Below are positions 17,997 through 27,306 of a stretch of 64,000 nt of DNA, one piece after another (positions within the stretch are counted from its first letter, which is position 1; every line of letters starts with the position of its first letter). This DNA comes from Pandoraea terrigena (lineage in GTDB: Bacteria; Pseudomonadota; Gammaproteobacteria; Burkholderiales; Burkholderiaceae): assembly GCF_902459705.1 (NCBI RefSeq), contig NZ_CABPRU010000013.1:62001-126000 (forward strand), given 5' to 3'. The position numbers were made by a program, and so were the translations under genes. The notes under the pieces were generated by a model. It made no database searches. It had not been told where the DNA came from and was given only the letters and a program-made list of their open reading frames with translations.

Positions 17997-19400
17997 TTAC
18001 GCGGCTTTCCGGGCACCGAGTGCAGCACGTCGAGCAGCGCTGACCGCATCATCCGCCAGCACCTCGTCGAGCGTCGTGCGCACACGCTCGACCATGAGTG
18101 CCACCTCCCGGTCGGTGAAGCAAAGCGCCGGCGCGAATCCCAGAATGTTGTCGGCAAATGCTCGGAAGATCACGCCGTTCCGGTAAGCCGCTGCCGCGAT
18201 CTTGTCGGCGAGTCGCAGCGACGGATCGAAGCGCGCCTTGCTTGCCTTGTCCGCGACGAGTTCCAGGGCGCCCAGCAAACCGCGATGACGCGAGTCGCCG
18301 ACCAGCGGATGGTCGAGCAGCGAATCCAGACCGGCCCCGAACGTGTTGGCCACGGCCTGTCCGTTGGCAATCAAGCCATCTTCGTACAGGCGAATCACCT
18401 CGAGCGCCACGGCGGCACTCACGGGATGCGCAGAATACGTCTGGCCGTGCCCGACCACCTGCCCCTGCTCGCCGTCGGCGATCGCCTGATAAATGGCGTC
18501 GCTCATGAGGACTGCGCCCATCGGCGCGTAGCCCGAGGTCAACCCTTTCGCGACCGTCATCATGTCGGGCTCGACGTTCTCCGCCTCGCACGCAAACATC
18601 GGTCCGGTGCGACCAAAGCCAGTAATGACTTCGTCGGCGACGAACAGAATATCCAGGCGACGGCAGGCATCGCGCATGGCCTTGAGCCACCCCGTCGGGG
18701 GTACGATCACGCCGCCGGATCCCTGCACCGGCTCACAGAAGAATGCGGCAACGTGGTCGCTGCCCCCCAGTTCGGCAACCTTCGCCTCGAGCGCGGCCAC
18801 ACTTGCCGCGATGAGCGCCTGCCCGTCACGCCCGAGCGGGTCGCGATAGGCATAGGGCGACGGAAGATAGTGTTGCGTCGGCAACGGCACGTCGAAGCCG
18901 CGATGAAACGACGCGAGCGCCGTCAGACCGGCGCCGATCGATGACGATCCATGGTATCCGCGTTCAAGCGAGATGAAATGCTTCTTCTCCGGGCGGCCCG
19001 TCACATTGCAATAGTGCGTGATGAAGCGCAGGGCTGCGTCCACGGCGTCCGAACCACCAAGCGAAAAATACACGTGCTGCAGCGAGCGCGGCGCAATCGA
19101 CACCAGCTTCTCGGCGAGTCGTGCCGCCGGCGCGCTGCCAAAGTGGAAATAAGCGGTTGCGTAGGGCAACGCCGCCATTTGCGCGGCTGCGGCGTCGACC
19201 ACACTCTGCTGTCCATACCCCACGTTGACACACCACAACCCGGCAAAGGCATCGAGCAACTCGTTGCCGTCGATGTCGCGTAGATAAGCACCGTGCCCGG
19301 ACTCGAGCATCGTCGCTCCCTGCCGCTCGTGGGCGCGATAGCTGACGACGGGATGGATGAGATGCCGGCGGTCGGCATCGAGGAGTGCTTGCTTGGACAT
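17997..19400 (-). CDS. Class III aminotransferase (omega-amino acid/GABA:pyruvate type)
   Basis: 467 residues from the ATG at 19400 (MSKQALLDADRRHLIHPVVS). The PLP-binding set is present: YHGSSSIGAGLTALASFHRG, FVADEVITGFGRTGPMFACE, and the Schiff-base lysine in TVAKGLTSGYAPMGAVLM. Sequence style matches omega-amino acid:pyruvate and putrescine/GABA transaminases annotated in Proteobacteria. It would transfer the terminal amino group to pyruvate or 2-oxoglutarate, giving an omega-oxo acid for GabD. It belongs to the minus-strand series with Lrp and gabD. A GAGAGA stretch precedes the start. Confidence 0.85.
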   Translation of the reverse strand: MSKQALLDADRRHLIHPVVSYRAHERQGATMLESGHGAYLRDIDGNELLDAFAGLWCVNVGYGQQSVVDAAAAQMAALPYATAYFHFGSAPAARLAEKLVSIAPRSLQHVYFSLGGSDAVDAALRFITHYCNVTGRPEKKHFISLERGYHGSSSIGAGLTALASFHRGFDVPLPTQHYLPSPYAYRDPLGRDGQALIAASVAALEAKVAELGGSDHVAAFFCEPVQGSGGVIVPPTGWLKAMRDACRRLDILFVADEVITGFGRTGPMFACEAENVEPDMMTVAKGLTSGYAPMGAVLMSDAIYQAIADGEQGQVVGHGQTYSAHPVSAAVALEVIRLYEDGLIANGQAVANTFGAGLDSLLDHPLVGDSRHRGLLGALELVADKASKARFDPSLRLADKIAAAAYRNGVIFRAFADNILGFAPALCFTDREVALMVERVRTTLDEVLADDAVSAARRAALGARKAA

Positions 19401-19563
19401 GGGATCTCTCGGCTTGTCGGATGGGACGGGGGATGAACCTGTATCCATACTAAAGAGCCGGCGGCGCATATGCGTCGCCAAATAAAGCCGCAAAAAAAGC
19501 GCGCGCCGCAAATTTACGGCGCGCGCAGCATTTTGTGCTGCCGGGGTGGGCGCCCTGGCGGGC

Positions 19564-20490
19564 TCAATACCCCTGCGTGCGATCGATCTGCCCGATCATC
19601 GTCAGGCCGGCGCGATGTCTGCGCAGGTTTTCCAGCACTACCTCCACCGCCGTCTCCGGTCGCGTGGCGCTGGCGATATGCGGGGTGATGCGCACCTTCG
19701 GATGCGCCCACAGCGGGTGCGACGGCGGCAACGGCTCGGGGTCGGTGACATCGAGAATCGCACCCGACAGATGCCCGCTGTCGAGCAACGCCATGAGCGC
19801 GTACTGATTGAGATGCGGGCCACGTCCCACATTGATCAACCACGCGCCGCGCGGCAAGCCGCCCAGCAAACGTTTGTCGAGAATGCCGCGGGTGGCCGAC
19901 GTAAGCGGCAACAGGCAGACCAGCACGTCGGTACGGGCAAGGAACGCGTCAAGCGACTCGTATCCCGCATAGCCAGCGACCCCATCCACATGCCGCGGCG
20001 TTCGACTCCATCCTGCGCAATCGAACCCGAAAGCCTTCAGGCGCGACAGGACCGCCTGCCCGAGCATGCCGAGACCCAGCACGCCAACGCGGCGCTCGCT
20101 TGCCGGCATCACGGCCAGTTCCGTCCACTGGCGCATCGTTTGCTGATGGGCGTATGCAAAGATGTCGCGGTGAATCGAGAGGACCGCCTGCGTCACGTAC
20201 TCGACCATGCCCTCGACGATGCCGGGCTCGACCATGCGAACGACGGGAATATGATCCGGCACCCGTGACAGGTCGAACTGGTCGATACCGGCGCCCGTCG
20301 AGAACACGACTTCCACGTTCGGCAGCAACGCATTCAGATCTTCTGGCGGCTTCCACGCCGCGAGGTAACGCACCTCGCGCGCGTCGCCGACATCCGGCCA
20401 CAGTCGGAATTCCGTCTCCGGCGCCCGCTGGGCGAACAAACGCGCCCACACGGCGCCGCGTGCCGGATCGGCCTTGTAAAGAAACGACAT
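19564..20490 (-). CDS. ghrA: GhrA-type glyoxylate/hydroxypyruvate reductase
   Basis: A 308-residue D-2-hydroxyacid dehydrogenase with the Rossmann motif RVGVLGLGMLGQAVLSRLKA, the catalytic arginine in WLINVGRGPHLNQ, the later acidic residue in the GAILDVTDPEPLP stretch, and the histidine in VRITPHIASATRP. Length and order match GhrA, which reduces glyoxylate and hydroxypyruvate with NADPH in the cytoplasm. Other 2-oxo acids are possible substrates. It follows the GNAT gene by 13 bases on the same strand and is probably co-transcribed with it. Confidence 0.85.
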   Translation of the reverse strand: MSFLYKADPARGAVWARLFAQRAPETEFRLWPDVGDAREVRYLAAWKPPEDLNALLPNVEVVFSTGAGIDQFDLSRVPDHIPVVRMVEPGIVEGMVEYVTQAVLSIHRDIFAYAHQQTMRQWTELAVMPASERRVGVLGLGMLGQAVLSRLKAFGFDCAGWSRTPRHVDGVAGYAGYESLDAFLARTDVLVCLLPLTSATRGILDKRLLGGLPRGAWLINVGRGPHLNQYALMALLDSGHLSGAILDVTDPEPLPPSHPLWAHPKVRITPHIASATRPETAVEVVLENLRRHRAGLTMIGQIDRTQGY

Positions 20491-20503
20491 CTGCGCCCCC
20501 GCG

Positions 20504-21388
20504 TCAGCCGATGGCTTGATTAATGATGGCGAATTGCCGAACTTCGTCGTCGACGACCGGCATGCCGTTACGGGCCATCTTCACGACCGTGTCGACGCGC
20601 TCGAGTCCAAGCGCCTCGAGCCAATCCGTCAGCCCGCTGTCGGCGGGCGTGTCAATGCGCACAAAACGGCCTTCATGCAGCGTCAGCCAATGGGCGATCA
20701 TGGCCTCGGCGCGCTGCCGCGCGAGCGACTCAGTGCCCGCGTCACTGACGACGACCACCGGACCGATCGCAAAGCCGCGGCCGAATCGCCTGAACAGTGA
20801 GAAGCCAAGCAATTCGCCGTCGCGCTCGATGGCAATGCCGTCGGCGACATCGAGAAGCGCGGGCAGAATACGCCCCCTGTCGAGTCCGCTGGCGCGGCTG
20901 GCGAGGGTGACGAGTCGGTCGGGATCGTTGGCGCTCAACGGCCGCAAACGTTCGCCGGGCGGCAACGCCATGAGCGGTGGACGACGCGCCGTCCCCTGAT
21001 GCTGATCGATGCTGCCCACCGCATCGAACCCGAGCTTCTCATACAGCGGCTGTCCGGCCGGGGTGGCATGCAACAGCGTCATGCGGGTTCCCAGCTTGTC
21101 GAGCATGCGCTCCATCAACGCGCGCCCGATGCCGCGCCCTTGCTGTTCTGGCGAAACGATGACCATACCGAGCGAACCGCCCGACTCACCATACTGCCAA
21201 TAAAGTGCGGTACCCACGACATCATCGCCGTCCAGCGCGACGAAGCCCTGTCCCTGGTGCGCCAGAAATCGCCAGTCATCGGGTTTGTGCGGCCAGCGCA
21301 CGGCGCTGGACAGGCGATGGCCAGCCGCCACGTCCGTGGCGGCAAATGGCCGATAGACGAGATGAGAAGATGCATGGAATTCGGACAC
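20504..21388 (-). CDS. Two-domain GNAT N-acetyltransferase
   Basis: 294 residues from a GTG at 21388, chosen because a perfect AAGGAGG stands six bases upstream. The N-terminal GNAT domain has the acetyl-CoA loop VSPEQQGRGIGRALMERMLD. The C-terminal half (LGFSLFRRFGRGFAIGPVVV onward) resembles the second, degenerate GNAT domain seen in tandem GNAT proteins (Acetyltransf_18-like). The substrate is unknown. Reading further upstream in frame gives sequence without family resemblance. It starts 330 bases from a divergent aldehyde dehydrogenase gene. Confidence 0.8.
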   Translation of the reverse strand: MSEFHASSHLVYRPFAATDVAAGHRLSSAVRWPHKPDDWRFLAHQGQGFVALDGDDVVGTALYWQYGESGGSLGMVIVSPEQQGRGIGRALMERMLDKLGTRMTLLHATPAGQPLYEKLGFDAVGSIDQHQGTARRPPLMALPPGERLRPLSANDPDRLVTLASRASGLDRGRILPALLDVADGIAIERDGELLGFSLFRRFGRGFAIGPVVVVSDAGTESLARQRAEAMIAHWLTLHEGRFVRIDTPADSGLTDWLEALGLERVDTVVKMARNGMPVVDDEVRQFAIINQAIG

Positions 21389-21718
21389 GCCGAGCCTCCT
21401 TGGGGTATTGCCGGATACGAAACCGTGGGCCACGCCCACCACGACTTCACTATGGCGACCCGAACGGACGCTGCATAGGACGATTCTATTGTTCCCCCGC
21501 AGGATCGAACGCCACGGCGAAAACGCGGCATTCGTGCCGCCGTCGTGCGCAAAACCGTTGCCGCATGCGGTCCGCGGAGTTGTTTCGATGCAATCTGCCA
21601 CTCCGCCGCCCGTACCATGAATAGCGTCGCCATGCTCTGGCGGCCACGAATTCCCGTGCCCCCCTTTTGTCGCTTGCCAACCCCGGCGCACGCGCCGTAA
21701 CGGCCCAGGAGAATCATC
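21389..21718. promoter_or_regulatory. Divergent intergenic region, GNAT / aldehyde dehydrogenase
   Basis: 330 bases without a recognisable gene between two divergent genes. It contains the GNAT ribosome-binding site at its left edge, a CAGGAGA site for the dehydrogenase at its right edge (about 21707-21713), and a small GGCGC-AC-GCGCC hairpin near 21688-21699. No clear promoter hexamers could be assigned. Confidence 0.35.
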
Positions 21719-23197
21719 ATGGACAGTTTCGATCCCGCGCAGGTGGACATCCCCACCGGGCATTTCATCGACGGCAAGCTAGTGGAAGCCGGTGACACCC
21801 CACTGGATGTCATCTGCCCGTCGAGCGGTCGCCCCTACGCCGAACTCGCGTTAGCCTCGCCCGACACGGTTGCCCGCGCAGCAGACGGTGCGTGGCACGC
21901 CTTTCGCCACAGCGGTTGGGCCACGTGTGCGCCGCGTGAACGCGCGCGCGTGCTGCGCCGCCTTGCCGATCTGGTCGAGTCCGACGTGCGTACGCTCGCG
22001 CCGCTGGAGGCCATTGGCTCGACACGCCCGGTACGCGAGACCGCCGACTGGGACGTGCCCTACACCGCCGAGTGCCTGCGCTTCTACGCGGAGCACGCCG
22101 ACAAGCATGGGGGCGAGTTGGCGGCAACCGATCCGTCGCACCTCGGCATGACCATCACGGAACCGATCGGCGTCGTCGCGGCCATTGCCCCGTGGAACTT
22201 CCCGCTCGTCATGGCCATATGGAAAATCGCCCCGGCGTTGGCGGCGGGGAATGCCGTCGTGCTCAAGCCGTCGGAGTTGACGCCGTTCTCGGTTTTGCGT
22301 CTTGCTGAACTTGCCATACAGGCGGGCGTCCCCGCCAATCTCCTCAACGTCGTTCAAGGCGATGGCAGGACGACCGGCGACGCGCTCGTGCGCCACCCAC
22401 GCGTCGGGAAAGTTACGTTTACCGGGTCCACGCGGACCGGGGCGGCCATCATGGAAGCCTGTGCGCAATCGGGGACCAAGCCCGTGACGCTGGAACTCGG
22501 CGGCAAGAGTCCGCAGGTGGTCTTTGCCGATGTGCCGGATCTGGATGCGGTTGCGCGTCGCATTGCCATGGGCATCACCGGCAATGCGGGCCAGGTGTGC
22601 AACGCGGGCTCGCGGCTCGTGGTCGAAGCGAGCATCGCCGAAGCGCTGCTCGACAAGCTGCGCGCCATTTTCGCGTCACTGCACCCGGGCGCCACGTGGT
22701 CGGCGGGCACAACGCTATCCCCCATCATCAGCGAAGCTCAGGTGCAGCGAATCGACGCACTTGTCTCGCGGGCGCGCGAGGCGGGCGCCAATGTGTACTG
22801 CGGCGCCGAGCGCGCGAATGCCTATCAGGATGGCGCTTGGTATGCCCCCACCCTCTTGACCGGCGTTCAGCCGCACGCCGAGATTGTGCGCGAGGAGGTA
22901 TTCGGCCCCGTGCTCACAGTGCAGACATTCACTTCGGAAGCAGAAGCGTTGCAACTGGCGCAGCACGACGACTACGGGCTAGCGGCGGGTGTTCACACGG
23001 CCAACCTGGGGCGCGCCTTGCGCATGGTGCGCGGCATTGACGCGGGCAACATCTGGGTCAACCGCTATGGCCGCTCGTCGGACTTCGTGCTGCCCACCGG
23101 CGGCTTCAAGCGCTCGGGCCTGGGCAAGGATCTCGGCCGCCAGGCATTCGAAGCCAATCTGCGAAGCAAAGCCGTCCTCATCGACCTGAACGGATGA
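21719..23197 (+). CDS. NAD(P)-dependent aldehyde dehydrogenase
   Basis: 492 residues with all family marks: IAPWNFPLVMAIWKIAPALA, FTGSTRTGAAI for the cofactor, LELGGKSPQVVFADV for the general base, and the catalytic cysteine in GNAGQVCNAGSRL. It resembles the broad PuuC/betaine-aldehyde dehydrogenase group. Given the PuuB-like flavoprotein 1 kb downstream, it may oxidise the aldehyde released from an amine. It is followed by 311 non-coding bases, so operon membership with the downstream genes is uncertain. An AGGAGAATCATC leader precedes the ATG. Confidence 0.88.
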   Translation: MDSFDPAQVDIPTGHFIDGKLVEAGDTPLDVICPSSGRPYAELALASPDTVARAADGAWHAFRHSGWATCAPRERARVLRRLADLVESDVRTLAPLEAIGSTRPVRETADWDVPYTAECLRFYAEHADKHGGELAATDPSHLGMTITEPIGVVAAIAPWNFPLVMAIWKIAPALAAGNAVVLKPSELTPFSVLRLAELAIQAGVPANLLNVVQGDGRTTGDALVRHPRVGKVTFTGSTRTGAAIMEACAQSGTKPVTLELGGKSPQVVFADVPDLDAVARRIAMGITGNAGQVCNAGSRLVVEASIAEALLDKLRAIFASLHPGATWSAGTTLSPIISEAQVQRIDALVSRAREAGANVYCGAERANAYQDGAWYAPTLLTGVQPHAEIVREEVFGPVLTVQTFTSEAEALQLAQHDDYGLAAGVHTANLGRALRMVRGIDAGNIWVNRYGRSSDFVLPTGGFKRSGLGKDLGRQAFEANLRSKAVLIDLNG

Positions 23198-23508
23198 GCG
23201 TCTGTGGTTCGCGTTTGCCGCAGCGTCTTGTCTTTCAACGTTGATGCGGGTTAACACGGTCTCGAAAAAGCGCGAAGCATTTCGTGCTGTTCCTGCCCCC
23301 CAAAACGCATCGAATTCTATTTTTGCCTCGGATATTTCAACGCCAAGCCGAGATTTTGACCTGATTTAATTTTCCATAGGGATGTCGCACATCGCGCACC
23401 GGGCCGCAAGCCCGCTTCGCCTTTGACGACCACCGCCAGACCGCTTCGATGCCAACCCTTTTCGCCAAAGAATCCCTCGGGATTCGCCCTACACTGAGGA
23501 CAGAGATC
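23198..23508. promoter_or_regulatory. Intergenic region upstream of the HAD gene
   Basis: 311 bases without a gene. The middle part (about 23310-23385) is AT-rich (TTGACCTGATTTAATTTTCC at about 23354-23373), which suggests a promoter for the HAD/PuuB-like pair. TTGACC at about 23354 is a possible -35. A small CGGGC/GCCCG hairpin lies near 23400-23414. TGAGGACAGAG before 23509 is the ribosome-binding site. Confidence 0.35.
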
Positions 23509-24177
23509 ATGATCGACTTCGAGCCGAAATTCATTACCTTCGATTGCTACGGCACGCTGGTCAAATTCCGCATGGCCGACATGGCCCGCGAAATCTACGG
23601 CAACCGTCTGCAGGGCGAGGCGCTCGAGAATTTCGTCAAGCTGTTTGCCGCCTATCGTCGCGATGAAGTCCTTGGGGCATGGAAGCCTTACCGCGACGTC
23701 GTCGTCGATTCGGTGCGCCGCACCTGCGAACGCACCGGCGTGGTGTTCAACGTCGACGAAGCCGAGCAATTCTATCTGGCCGTGCCGACCTGGGGTCCGC
23801 ACCCGGACGTGCCGGAAGGTCTCTCGCGCCTGGCCAAGAAGTACAAGCTGGTAGGCCTGACGAATGCCGCCAACGAGCAGATCATGAGCAATATCGAAAA
23901 GCTGGGCGCTCCTTTCCACGCGGTCATCACCGCGGAAGAGGCCGGCGCTTACAAGCCGCGCATGCAGGGCTTCGAGTACATGTTCAAGAAGCTCGGCGTG
24001 CAACCGCACGAGATTCTGCACGTCTCGTCGAGCCCGCGTTACGACCTGATGACAGCCCATGACCTTGGCATCAAGCACAAGGCCATGGTGCTGCGCGGCC
24101 ACGAGCCGGAGGCGCCGTTCTACGAATACACGCCGGTCAAGGACATCATCGATCTTGCCGTGCAGCTCGGCCTGTAA
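23509..24177 (+). CDS. HAD-superfamily protein, haloacid dehalogenase type II-like
   Basis: 222 residues starting MIDFEPKFITFDCYGTLVKF. The nucleophile aspartate is in FDCYGTL, the threonine/serine motif in LVGLTNAANEQ, the lysine in AGAYKPRMQGFEYMF and the final acidic motif around SSSPRYDLMTAHDLG. Order and length match L-2-haloacid dehalogenases. Phosphatases of related HAD subgroups look similar, and the canonical SSN near motif IV is replaced by SSSPR. True dehalogenation is therefore unproven. It precedes the PuuB-like flavoprotein by 48 bases and is probably co-transcribed. Confidence 0.82.
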   Translation: MIDFEPKFITFDCYGTLVKFRMADMAREIYGNRLQGEALENFVKLFAAYRRDEVLGAWKPYRDVVVDSVRRTCERTGVVFNVDEAEQFYLAVPTWGPHPDVPEGLSRLAKKYKLVGLTNAANEQIMSNIEKLGAPFHAVITAEEAGAYKPRMQGFEYMFKKLGVQPHEILHVSSSPRYDLMTAHDLGIKHKAMVLRGHEPEAPFYEYTPVKDIIDLAVQLGL

Positions 24178-24225
24178 TCAACACTTCCGTTGCCCCTCCC
24201 TGCGGCCTTCGACCCTCGCCCCGAC

Positions 24226-25503
24226 ATGAAACTCGAATCGTACTGGCTCGACACCGTTGCACGATTTGCCGGCACCCAGGAGGGCCCGGTGGAGGGCCGT
24301 GCCGACGTCGCCGTGATCGGCGCGGGCTTCACCGGACTCTCCGCTGCGCTGGCGTTGAGCAAGCGCGGCGCAACGGTGACCGTGATCGATGCGGGTGCTG
24401 TCGGCGCGGGGGCATCGGGCCGCAACGGTGGCCACTGCAACACCGGCGTGGCGCAGGATTACGTCGCGCTCACGGCGCAACTCGGGGCCGAGCGTGCGCG
24501 GGCCTGCTATCGCGCCTACGCAGCGGCTGTCGACACCGTGGAACGTGTGATCCGTGAGGAAGGCATCGACTGCGACTACAGCCGTCGCGGCAAACTGAAG
24601 CTTGCCGCCAAGCCTCACCACATGGCGCATCTGGCCGCGACCGCCGAGTTGATCGCGCGCGACGTCGATCCCGACGTTCAACTGATCGACCGCGCCGGCA
24701 TCGGCGCCGAAATCGCCTCGGACGCGTTCCATGGCGGCCTGCTGCAACGCCATGGCGGACAGATGCACATGGGCAAGTTTGCTGCAGGCCTGGCATCGGC
24801 TGCGGTACGCCACGGCGCCCGCCTGTATGAGCATGCGCCTGTGACGCAGATTGTGCGTCAGGGCGACGGTACGTATCGGGTGAAATCGGATCGCGGCGAG
24901 GTCGTCGCCACACAAGTCCTCGTCGCCACCGGCCCGTCCCGCCACGGCCCGTTCGGATGGTATCGCCGGCGCATGGCACCGGTCGGTTCGTTCATCATCG
25001 TGACCGAGCCGCTTGGCGCCGGAACGCTCGACGCGCTCCTGCCGAACCGCCGCGCCTACGTCACCAGCCGATTGATGCACCACTACTTCCGCACCACCCC
25101 GGATCACCGGCTCGTCTTCGGCGGACGCGCCCGCTTCACGGCGTCGGAGCAACCTTCGGACGAGCGCAGCGGGCGCATTTTGCGTGCGAATCTTGCCACG
25201 CTGTTCCCGCCGCTCGCCCAGGCTCGCATTGACTACTGCTGGGGCGGACTGGTCGACATTACCGCCGACAGGCTGCCTCGCGCCGGACAGCACGACGGCA
25301 TCTATTTCTCCATGGGCTACAGCGGCCACGGCACGCAGATGGCTACCCACATGGGGCAAATCATGGCCGACGTGATGAACGGCCGCATCGAGGCCAACCC
25401 GTGGCGTGATTTCGACTGGCCCGCCATCCCGGGACACACCGGCAAACCGTGGTTCCTGCCGCTCGTCGGCGCGTATTTCCGCATCAAAGACATTTTCTAT
25501 TGA
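24226..25503 (+). CDS. FAD-dependent amine oxidoreductase (PuuB-like)
   Basis: 425 residues from the ATG at 24226 (MKLESYWLDTVARFAG). The dinucleotide motif DVAVIGAGFTGLSAALALSK is near residue 25, and GAGASGRNGGHCNTG is the flavin-contact loop typical of gamma-glutamylputrescine oxidase (PuuB) and related DAO-fold enzymes. The C-terminal YFSMGYSGHGTQMATHMG segment is also typical. It would oxidise a primary or secondary amine to an aldehyde or oxo acid. The neighbouring ALDH and amino-acid-type genes fit polyamine or similar amine use, but no gamma-glutamyl ligase (PuuA) is present, so the substrate may differ. Confidence 0.85.
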   Translation: MKLESYWLDTVARFAGTQEGPVEGRADVAVIGAGFTGLSAALALSKRGATVTVIDAGAVGAGASGRNGGHCNTGVAQDYVALTAQLGAERARACYRAYAAAVDTVERVIREEGIDCDYSRRGKLKLAAKPHHMAHLAATAELIARDVDPDVQLIDRAGIGAEIASDAFHGGLLQRHGGQMHMGKFAAGLASAAVRHGARLYEHAPVTQIVRQGDGTYRVKSDRGEVVATQVLVATGPSRHGPFGWYRRRMAPVGSFIIVTEPLGAGTLDALLPNRRAYVTSRLMHHYFRTTPDHRLVFGGRARFTASEQPSDERSGRILRANLATLFPPLAQARIDYCWGGLVDITADRLPRAGQHDGIYFSMGYSGHGTQMATHMGQIMADVMNGRIEANPWRDFDWPAIPGHTGKPWFLPLVGAYFRIKDIFY

Positions 25504-25577
25504 TTTATCCGGCGCTTAACCGCCGATGAAGGCTGGCAATCCTGATCCCTCGGCAACCCCACAAGTGGAGATGTGCA

Positions 25578-27191
25578 ATGAATTCAGAAAAATCGGTCAA
25601 CGGTGTCGACCTGTGCGCAGCACCGGATGAGAGCCTGAGTCAGCGCGGCGCCCAGCGCCGGGACCTGCTGCGCGCGATGGCCGCCAGCGGGTTGCTGACC
25701 CTGACCGGCACGGGCCTGCTGAGCGTGAGCGGTCAGGCCTTTGCCCAGACGCCGAAGCGCGGCGGCAAGATTCGCGTGGCCACGCAATCGGCGTCGGCGG
25801 CCGATACGCTCGATCCGGCCAAGGGCGCGCTCGCTACCGACTACGTGCGGGCCAACATGATCTACAACGGCCTGACGGAACTCGATTCGAAGCTCGGCGC
25901 CAAGCTGGCGCTCGCCGCGTCGATCGATACCAAGGACGCCAAGGTCTGGGTGATCAAACTGCGCAGCGGCGTGCAATTCCACGACGGCAAGCCCCTGACG
26001 CCGGCCGACGTCACGTATTCGATCCTGCGTCACAAGGACCCCGCGACCGCCTCCAAGGCGAAGACGCTGGCCGACCAGATCAAGGAAGCGAAGGCAACCG
26101 GACCCAACGAGGTGACCATCACGCTCGAAGGGCCGAACGCCGACCTGCCGGTGATTCTCGCCACCTCGCACTTCCTCATCATCAAGGACGGCACCAAGGA
26201 CTTCACGACGGCCGTGGGTACGGGGCCGTTCAAGGTGAAGGAATTCTCGCCGGGGGTGCGCACCGTCGGTGTGCGCAACGAGAAGTACTGGAAGCCCGGA
26301 CAGCCCTATCTCGACGAAATCGAGCTGATTGGCATCGGCGACGAATCCGCCCGCGTGAATGCCCTGCTCTCCGGCGACGTTCAACTGATCAACGCCGTGA
26401 GTGCGCGCTCGACCGAGCGCATCAAGACCACGCCGGGATACGCGGTGCTCGAAACCAAGACGGGGCAATACACCGACCTCATCATGCGCGACGAAGGCGG
26501 CATCACCGGCAACACGGATTTCCGCCGGGGCATGATGCATCTGTTCGACCGTGAGCAGATCCGAAAGACCGTATTCCGCGGCTTTGGTGCGATCGGCAAC
26601 GACCAGCCCATCGACCCGAGCAACAAGTACTACATGGCCGGACTGCCGCAACGTCCCTTCGACCCCGAGAAGGCCGCCTGGTATTTCAAGAAGGCCAACC
26701 TGCCCACGGCGCCGCTACAAGTCTACGCCACGCCCGCCGCCGAAGGGTCTGTCGAAATGGCGATGATGCTTCAGCAAATCGCCCCGAAGGCCGGTCTGAA
26801 CCTTCAGATTACCCGCGTGCCTGCCGACGGCTACTGGTCAAACCATTGGATGAAGCACCCCCTCACTTTCGGTTCCGTGAATGCACGCCCGAGCGCCGAT
26901 GTGCTGCTCACACAGTTCTTCCGCTCGGATGCCCCGTGGAACGAAGCGAACTGGAAGAACCCCAAGTTCGATCAGTTGCTCGTTGCCGCGCGTGGCGAAC
27001 CCGACGACGCAAAACGCAAGGCGCTCTATGGCGACATTCAGACGTTGATTCACCAGGACGGCGGCATCGGCATCCCCATGTTCCTCTCATCACTCGATGC
27101 CCACACCGCCAAGCTCAAGGGATTGGGCTCGATCCCGCTGGCGGGTCTCATGGGCTTCGCCTTCGCGGAGCACGTCTGGCTTGACGCCTGA
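25578..27191 (+). CDS. ABC transporter periplasmic binding protein (family 5, peptide/opine type) with Tat-like signal
   Basis: A 537-residue solute-binding protein of the DppA/OppA kind, with family landmarks near the mature N-terminus (VATQSASAADTLDPAKG), the LRSGVQFHDGKPLTPADV motif and a C-terminal DAKRKALYGDIQTLIHQDG segment. The N-terminus holds a twin-arginine motif, QRRDLLRAMAASG, followed by a hydrophobic stretch ending AFAQ, so export may be through Tat. It captures the ligand for the permease and ATPase genes that follow. Ligands of this family include dipeptides, opines and nickel. Linkage to an HcnABC-like dehydrogenase favours an amino acid derivative such as an opine. Confidence 0.9.
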   Translation: MNSEKSVNGVDLCAAPDESLSQRGAQRRDLLRAMAASGLLTLTGTGLLSVSGQAFAQTPKRGGKIRVATQSASAADTLDPAKGALATDYVRANMIYNGLTELDSKLGAKLALAASIDTKDAKVWVIKLRSGVQFHDGKPLTPADVTYSILRHKDPATASKAKTLADQIKEAKATGPNEVTITLEGPNADLPVILATSHFLIIKDGTKDFTTAVGTGPFKVKEFSPGVRTVGVRNEKYWKPGQPYLDEIELIGIGDESARVNALLSGDVQLINAVSARSTERIKTTPGYAVLETKTGQYTDLIMRDEGGITGNTDFRRGMMHLFDREQIRKTVFRGFGAIGNDQPIDPSNKYYMAGLPQRPFDPEKAAWYFKKANLPTAPLQVYATPAAEGSVEMAMMLQQIAPKAGLNLQITRVPADGYWSNHWMKHPLTFGSVNARPSADVLLTQFFRSDAPWNEANWKNPKFDQLLVAARGEPDDAKRKALYGDIQTLIHQDGGIGIPMFLSSLDAHTAKLKGLGSIPLAGLMGFAFAEHVWLDA

Positions 27192-27306
27192 GATTGACCG
27201 CGCGTTGCAGCAGTAAGAGGGCGATGCGCGCCACCTGGCACGGCGCGCATCGGTCTGACACCGTCGTTTCCCACGCGCGGCGTCGTATTAACGGGAGAGG
27301 TTTCCG

